Source: an uncultured bacterium (lineage in GTDB: Bacteria > Patescibacteriota > Minisyncoccia > Moranbacterales > GWC2-37-73). From it: 9,203 nucleotides of DNA. The stretch covers positions 1 to 9,203 of the forward strand of contig CAIJXA010000124.1 in assembly GCA_903824515.1 (NCBI GenBank), in the 5' to 3' direction. Position 1 is the first letter of the stretch. Each line of letters begins with the position of its first letter. Below are positions 6,161-9,203 of the stretch, piece by piece. The notes under the pieces are model-generated. The model did no database searches, had not been told where the DNA came from, and saw only the letters and a list, made by a program, of their open reading frames with translations. Made by a program: the position numbers and the translations under genes.

Positions 6161-6166
6161 TCTCAA

Positions 6167-6194
6167 ATTTTATCAAAATCTATGATTTTGCCAA
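6167..6194 (-). promoter_or_regulatory. Proximal promoter of rpsU
   Basis: The minus strand has TTGGCA (6189-6194), a 16-bp spacer and TAAAAT (6167-6172), five of six consensus bases in both boxes, with a TG one base upstream of the -10 (extended -10). The predicted start near 6160 falls at the 5' edge of the Shine-Dalgarno. The spacer is itself a 7-bp hairpin (CAAAATC/GATTTTG). Confidence 0.55.
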
Positions 6195-6503
6195 AAAATT
6201 TAGAGTCCCGTAAAATTCTGCCCTCAAGCTCTATCTTTCAAGAAGACGAGCTGCAGGCGAAACACTCACGCCAGTTAAATTCCATCATCTTGCATTCTTG
6301 AGAATTTTTACTGGGACTACGTTGATTAAAAAATGCTGCACATCTGTGTTAAAAATAATTTCAAATATTGAGCGAGCATGCTTTTTCTTTTTTCGCTTGA
6401 AATTGGCTTACCTTGGTGTCAAAAAGTCCAAGAGCTCAAAAACACTTTCACTGGGATAAAAAGAAAAACGTATGCAAGCGAAATATCTCAATTTACACTT
6501 AAC
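6193..6503 (-). ncRNA. Candidate structured RNA or long rpsU leader (unassigned)
   Basis: No reading frame over about 60 codons fills the 480 bases between hisS and rpsU. A strong promoter (6510-6537) drives the minus strand into foldable sequence. Nested pairings form one long imperfect helix: 6367-6372 with 6487-6492, 6376-6379 with 6472-6475, and an 11-bp block 6382-6392 with 6458-6468; inside it sits a CTTGG/CCAAG hairpin (6412-6416 with 6428-6432). A 9-bp pairing (6391-6399 with 6475-6483) competes with it or forms a pseudoknot. Another hairpin is at 6227-6252. A six-T run on the minus strand (6193-6198), preceded by weak TAGAG/CTCTA pairing, could end the RNA. I checked for RNase P RNA, tmRNA, SRP RNA and 6S RNA signatures and saw none. 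Confidence 0.35.
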
Positions 6504-6509
6504 TAACTT

Positions 6510-6537
6510 ATTATACGGACAATTTAAGATAAGTCAA
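6510..6537 (-). promoter_or_regulatory. Strong sigma70-type promoter between hisS and rpsU
   Basis: The minus strand reads TTGACT (6532-6537), a 16-bp spacer, then a perfect TATAAT (6510-6515). Predicted transcription start near 6503. The nearest gene downstream is rpsU, 358 nt away, which makes a separate small RNA or a long regulated leader likely. Confidence 0.65.
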
Positions 6538-6591
6538 CCACATAAAATTATTTGTAAAATTATTCGCAAATGTTCATAATCACGTGGCGAG

Positions 6592-6648
6592 TTTCTGTGT
6601 TTTTGTGTTTCCGTGTCATTCTGCTTTATTCTGTGTCATTCTGTGATC
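6592..6648. repeat. Short imperfect tandem repeats overlapping the 3' end of hisS
   Basis: GTGTCATTCTG occurs at 6613-6623 and again 20 nt on at 6633-6643, next to several TTTCTGTGT / TTTTGTGT / TTTCCGTGT units. On the minus strand the array encodes the last HisRS residues (about RSQNDTE) and its stop, then continues into the spacer. It looks like a spacer repeat that has grown into, or donated, the gene end. Confidence 0.7.
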
Positions 6649-8089
6649 GCAGCTCATCACTATGTGAAACCACAACATTGTTCTTTAAAATCTTTTTCAC
6701 CGCATTAACCAATTTTTCATTGGTAACTGTTTCTTGAGTTCCACTGGTCATATCCTTAATAATAACCGTTTCATCCAAAGCTTCTTTCTGACCGATAATT
6801 AAGGTAATTTCAACCCCAAGTCTATCAGCCACTCGAAGCTGTGATTTCAAACTTCCCCGTCCAAAACTTTCAGCCACCAAAATTCCATTCTTTTGCAGCT
6901 CAGCAAAAATACGTAAACTTTTTTTCTTTGCCAAATCTCCCAATTGAGCCAAAAAAACTCTCGGTTTTGGTCCAGTATATGATTTCGCATGCACTCTTTT
7001 CATTTCTGCTACCAATCTGTCCAAGCCCAACCCAAACCCAATAGCCGAGGTATGTTCACCGCCCAATTGTTCTATCAAATAATCATATCTTCCTCCACCA
7101 CCAAGCGAGTGCTTCTTGCCATCTTCATCTCCTGACCAAATTTCAAAAACTGTTTTAGTATAGTAACTTAAACCTCTTACTAGGCGTGGATTAATGATGT
7201 ATGGCAAGTCAAGTTCATCCAAATATTCCAAAATATTCTTAAAATGAACTCGGCATTCCGGACAGAGTCGATCGACTGATTGCGGAGCCATTTCAGCAAC
7301 TTGAATACATTTGTCCTCCTTACAATCTAAGATTCGCAGTGGATTTGTTTCGAGTCTTCGTTTGCAATTAAGGCACAATTTCTGTTTTTTTGATTCGAAA
7401 TATGCAACCAATAGCTCCTGATACTCCTTGCGACATTTTGGGCAGCCAAGTGAATTGATTTGAAACTGGATATTCTTAATTCCAAGACTTGTCACCACCC
7501 GATGTGCCAATTGAATCAGTTGAGCATCCAAAATTGGATCTTGCTCTCCAAATGCATCGAAATTTGCTTGAAAATGCTCTCGGTAACGGCCTTCTTGCGG
7601 ACGGTCATAGCGATACACAGGACCAGTTGAAAAAAGCTTAACTGGCTTTGAGAGTACATTCATTCCGTGCTGGATGTAAGCTCTGACAATTCCGGCAGTC
7701 ATTTCCGGACGTAGCGAAACTTTGTCACCACCCTTGGTGTTGAAAATATACATTTCCTTGTCTACGATATCAGTTCCACCTCCAATTGAACGAATGAACA
7801 AATTCGCATACTCAACTACCGGCGTGTCTATTCGCTGAAATCCATATTCAAGTGCCATCCGAGAAATAACTCGACGAATTTGATCCCAATATGGTTGGTC
7901 GCCAGGCAAAAGATCGCGCATTCCACGAGGAGGTTGCATCAAAATTTCCTCTTCTAATTGAGGTTTAGTTTTTTCTTTACCTTTCGCAGCAACTAGCTTA
8001 GTTATTTTTTTCCCGACAATCGCAGATTTTCTAATAACGGTTTTTTTATCAATTTTCTTCTTAATGATTTTACCTTTGGATTGAGCCAT
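6626..8089 (-). CDS. hisS: Histidyl-tRNA synthetase
   Basis: Class II aminoacyl-tRNA synthetase that charges tRNA-His. Numbering here is from the ATG at 8089 (487 residues). Motif 2 appears as GPVYRYDRPQEGRYREHF (156-173), the HisA peptide as RLVRGLSYYTKTVFE (302-316), and motif 3 as GFGLGLDRL (351-359); the C-terminal anticodon-binding domain starts near PRVFLAQLG (376). The family usually reads RGLDYY in the HisA motif; here Asp is Ser. The insertion carries paired cysteines (CPKC, CLNC, C..C, CPEC), as in many bacterial HisRS, possibly binding zinc. A lysine-rich extension of about 50 residues precedes the conserved start MQPPRGMRDLLPGD. An alternative ATG at 7939 with GAGGA 7 nt before it would remove the extension, so the start is uncertain. 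The TTG at 8101 is less likely. The last residues come from a tandem repeat. Confidence 0.95.
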   Translation of the reverse strand: MAQSKGKIIKKKIDKKTVIRKSAIVGKKITKLVAAKGKEKTKPQLEEEILMQPPRGMRDLLPGDQPYWDQIRRVISRMALEYGFQRIDTPVVEYANLFIRSIGGGTDIVDKEMYIFNTKGGDKVSLRPEMTAGIVRAYIQHGMNVLSKPVKLFSTGPVYRYDRPQEGRYREHFQANFDAFGEQDPILDAQLIQLAHRVVTSLGIKNIQFQINSLGCPKCRKEYQELLVAYFESKKQKLCLNCKRRLETNPLRILDCKEDKCIQVAEMAPQSVDRLCPECRVHFKNILEYLDELDLPYIINPRLVRGLSYYTKTVFEIWSGDEDGKKHSLGGGGRYDYLIEQLGGEHTSAIGFGLGLDRLVAEMKRVHAKSYTGPKPRVFLAQLGDLAKKKSLRIFAELQKNGILVAESFGRGSLKSQLRVADRLGVEITLIIGQKEALDETVIIKDMTSGTQETVTNEKLVNAVKKILKNNVVVSHSDELRSQNDTE

Positions 8090-8146
8090 AATCTTACGCA
8101 ATTTGAAATTTTAAATTTTAAATTAGAAATCTCAGCCAAAGACTGA

Positions 8147-8161
8147 TCCGCCTTGGGCGGA
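8147..8161. repeat. GC-rich hairpin in the lepB-hisS spacer
   Basis: TCCGCC (8147-8152), a 3-nt loop and GGCGGA (8156-8161) form a perfect 6-bp stem, standing out from AT-rich surroundings. The flanks (8105-8130 and 8162-8182) are similar AT-rich sequences in opposite orientation, so the whole forms an imperfect inverted repeat. On the minus strand no T-run follows, so it is not a normal lepB terminator; on the plus strand AAATTTTT follows but there is no plus-strand gene. Confidence 0.6.
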
Positions 8162-8236
8162 AATTTTTCTAATATTTAAATTTCTTAAAATTCCTAAGTG
8201 AGTTTTAAAATTCAATCATTTCAACATTAGAATTTG

Positions 8237-8264
8237 ATTAAAAATTAAAAATTAAAAATTAAAA
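8237..8264. repeat. Heptamer tandem repeat, four copies of ATTAAAA
   Basis: Four perfect ATTAAAA units lie a few bases beyond the lepB stop (TGA at 8270-8272), ending in ATTTTT, which overlaps the stop codon. Same unit length as the CATGYTT array after ftsZ. Confidence 0.85.
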
Positions 8265-8269
8265 ATTTT

Positions 8270-8917
8270 TCACAGTATTTCTGCCTTTGAAAGAGGCCAC
8301 GCTCTGATTAAAACTTTTCCGACAACATCATTTCTAGGCAGGGGTCCCCAAATTCGTGAATCAGAACTATTGGCTCGATTATCTCCTAATACAAAATATT
8401 GCTGATCACTGAGCTTTATATCTATTATGCCACCAGTGGATAATCCCTTTGGTAGATAACCGCTTTCATCCAAAACAAAACCATCCGGATTCTCTTTATT
8501 AAAAATTTTAACCTTGCCTTCAGCAATTTTGATTTGTTCACCTGGAAGCCCAATCACTCTTTTAATAAAATACTGTTGAGGGTTCCTGGGATAACGGAAA
8601 ACAACAACCTCCTGCCTCTTCAAATCCTTCATCGTTCCAACCGTAAAAAAATGCTTACCGACAAAAGCTATGTCGGTCTGCTTATATCCAAGCTCATTAA
8701 TCACCAAATAGTCACCGTCCTTAAAATTGGGTTCCATGCTCGCACCTTGCACAAAAAATGGTTGAAAAAGAAAAACCCTAATAGGTAAAATGATCACCAA
8801 GGCCCAAATAAAAACTTTCGCCACCTCTAAAAGAAAACTCCCAACACCATAATACGATTCCCCATTTTCAGCCACGGTCTCTTTTTCTTTATTATTGATA
8901 TTTTTTGGTTTTTCCAT
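8270..8917 (-). CDS. lepB: Signal peptidase I
   Basis: Membrane-bound type I signal peptidase, which removes signal peptides from Sec-exported proteins on the outer face of the membrane. The 215-residue protein has a charged N-terminus, one membrane helix (about 28-51), then the catalytic domain: box B QGASMEP with the nucleophile S60, box D RYPRNPQQYFIKRVIGLPGE with the general base K119, and box E LGDNRANSSDSRIWGP (177-192). One N-terminal anchor and this length match the Gram-positive-type enzymes. The ATG at 8917 gives a normal start; the only upstream signal is a TATAAT whose predicted transcript starts about 5 nt before the ATG, so the mRNA may be almost leaderless. hisS follows after a 180-nt repeat-rich spacer with no convincing terminator. 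Confidence 0.97.
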   Translation of the reverse strand: MEKPKNINNKEKETVAENGESYYGVGSFLLEVAKVFIWALVIILPIRVFLFQPFFVQGASMEPNFKDGDYLVINELGYKQTDIAFVGKHFFTVGTMKDLKRQEVVVFRYPRNPQQYFIKRVIGLPGEQIKIAEGKVKIFNKENPDGFVLDESGYLPKGLSTGGIIDIKLSDQQYFVLGDNRANSSDSRIWGPLPRNDVVGKVLIRAWPLSKAEIL

Positions 8918-8928
8918 GATTTTACAAA

Positions 8929-8934
8929 ATTATA
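8929..8934 (-). promoter_or_regulatory. -10 element of a near-leaderless lepB promoter
   Basis: A perfect TATAAT on the minus strand ends 11 nt before the lepB ATG. No good -35 was found at 16-18 bp. Transcription should start 6-8 nt downstream of the hexamer, leaving roughly 4-6 nt of leader. Confidence 0.45.
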
Positions 8935-9011
8935 ACTTGCTTAGGTTTAGTGCGATTTGACGACTTTAAAGTAAGGTCATCATACCACGTATTTAAGCTT
9001 AATGCAAGGGT

Positions 9012-9203
9012 CATTTTTCGGCTAGATTGAGCCAGAATGCTGATTTTTAGCCAGAGGAAAAATGTCACAGGGAAATGATAATGTCCTAGTAGCGGGAAGT
9101 AGAAATGTCCGCTTCAATAGGTTATGATATTAGCTAAACCCTAATATTAACCCAATGGATAATCTCATTATCATGAGCCAAAAAGAAGTCAGTCGCTACG
9201 ACA
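9012..9203 (+). mobile_element. Probable left end of an insertion sequence (continues beyond window)
   Basis: Three AATGTC motifs in the same direction (9061-9066, 9080-9085, 9104-9109) precede a plus-strand transposase start. They resemble the multiple transposase-binding sites I recall at the ends of ISNCY-type elements. Just before them is an imperfect hairpin: CATTTTTCGGCTA (9012-9024) against TAGCC (9048-9052) and GAAAAATG (9057-9064), with a 4-nt bulge; AGCCAGA also occurs twice (9030-9036, 9049-9055). The true terminus and target duplication cannot be fixed without the right end. Confidence 0.5.
9155..9203 (+). CDS. 5' end of a probable ISNCY-type transposase (partial)
   Basis: Sixteen codons are visible, reading MDNLIIMSQKEVSRYD. 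A second ATG at 9173 starts MSQKEVSRYD, which resembles the N-terminus of ISNCY/rve-integrase transposases (M-[ST]-Q-K-E/D-x-x-R-x-x-V/I). It is the only plus-strand gene in the window and sits right behind repeated AATGTC motifs, which supports a mobile element. No Shine-Dalgarno is visible for either ATG; a TATGAT hexamer at 9123-9128 is a possible -10. With so few residues the family call is tentative, and a complete or decayed transposase cannot be told apart. Confidence 0.5.
   Translation, partial: MDNLIIMSQKEVSRYD

Noticed and set aside
6146..6166. Upstream TTG start for rpsU adding seven residues
   Set aside because: The extension would encode the perfect Shine-Dalgarno as codons; the ATG at 6145 has ideal spacing and matches the family start.
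6193..6503. RNase P RNA, tmRNA, SRP RNA or 6S RNA in the hisS-rpsU spacer
   Set aside because: None of the conserved blocks (RNase P GAGGAAAGTC, tmRNA tag and tRNA-like ends, SRP GGAAGCAGCC region) could be found on either strand.

Overview
The window looks like a chromosomal segment from a small-genome bacterium of the Candidate Phyla Radiation (Patescibacteria, Parcubacteria-like). This placement is an inference. It rests on AT-rich spacers with short tandem repeats, divergent but recognisable housekeeping proteins, many starts without a Shine-Dalgarno sequence, and the gene mix. No rRNA, tRNA or CRISPR array was seen. TAA, TAG and TGA all serve as terminal stops, so the standard bacterial code is the simplest reading.

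All chromosomal genes lie on the minus strand, so transcription runs from high to low coordinates. In that order they are: lepB (signal peptidase I), hisS (histidyl-tRNA synthetase), rpsU (ribosomal protein bS21), yqeY (GatB/YqeY-domain protein), an amber-interrupted BRO/DinD-like gene with an HNH tail, ybeY (16S rRNA maturation endonuclease), dgkA (undecaprenol/diacylglycerol kinase), ftsA, ftsZ, and the 5' end of a secreted protein that runs off the left edge. At the right edge, on the plus strand, is the first 16 codons of a probable transposase behind repeated AATGTC motifs, which looks like the left end of an insertion sequence.

The genes form small units. ybeY and dgkA are 21 nt apart and probably co-transcribed. 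ftsA and ftsZ each appear to have their own promoter and a long leader, and ftsZ is followed by a clear intrinsic terminator. yqeY also ends at a strong terminator, which separates it from the BRO-HNH gene. Together the genes cover cell division, envelope lipid recycling, ribosome maturation, translation and protein export.

The best points for a second look are: (i) the BRO-HNH gene, whose frame is intact on both sides of one TAG where a Trp is expected; (ii) rpsU, the only gene here with a perfect Shine-Dalgarno; (iii) about 310 nt of promoter-preceded, foldable sequence upstream of rpsU that matches no RNA family I recognise; (iv) short tandem repeats in nearly every spacer, one of which encodes the end of HisRS. 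I did not find a clearly new multi-gene system.
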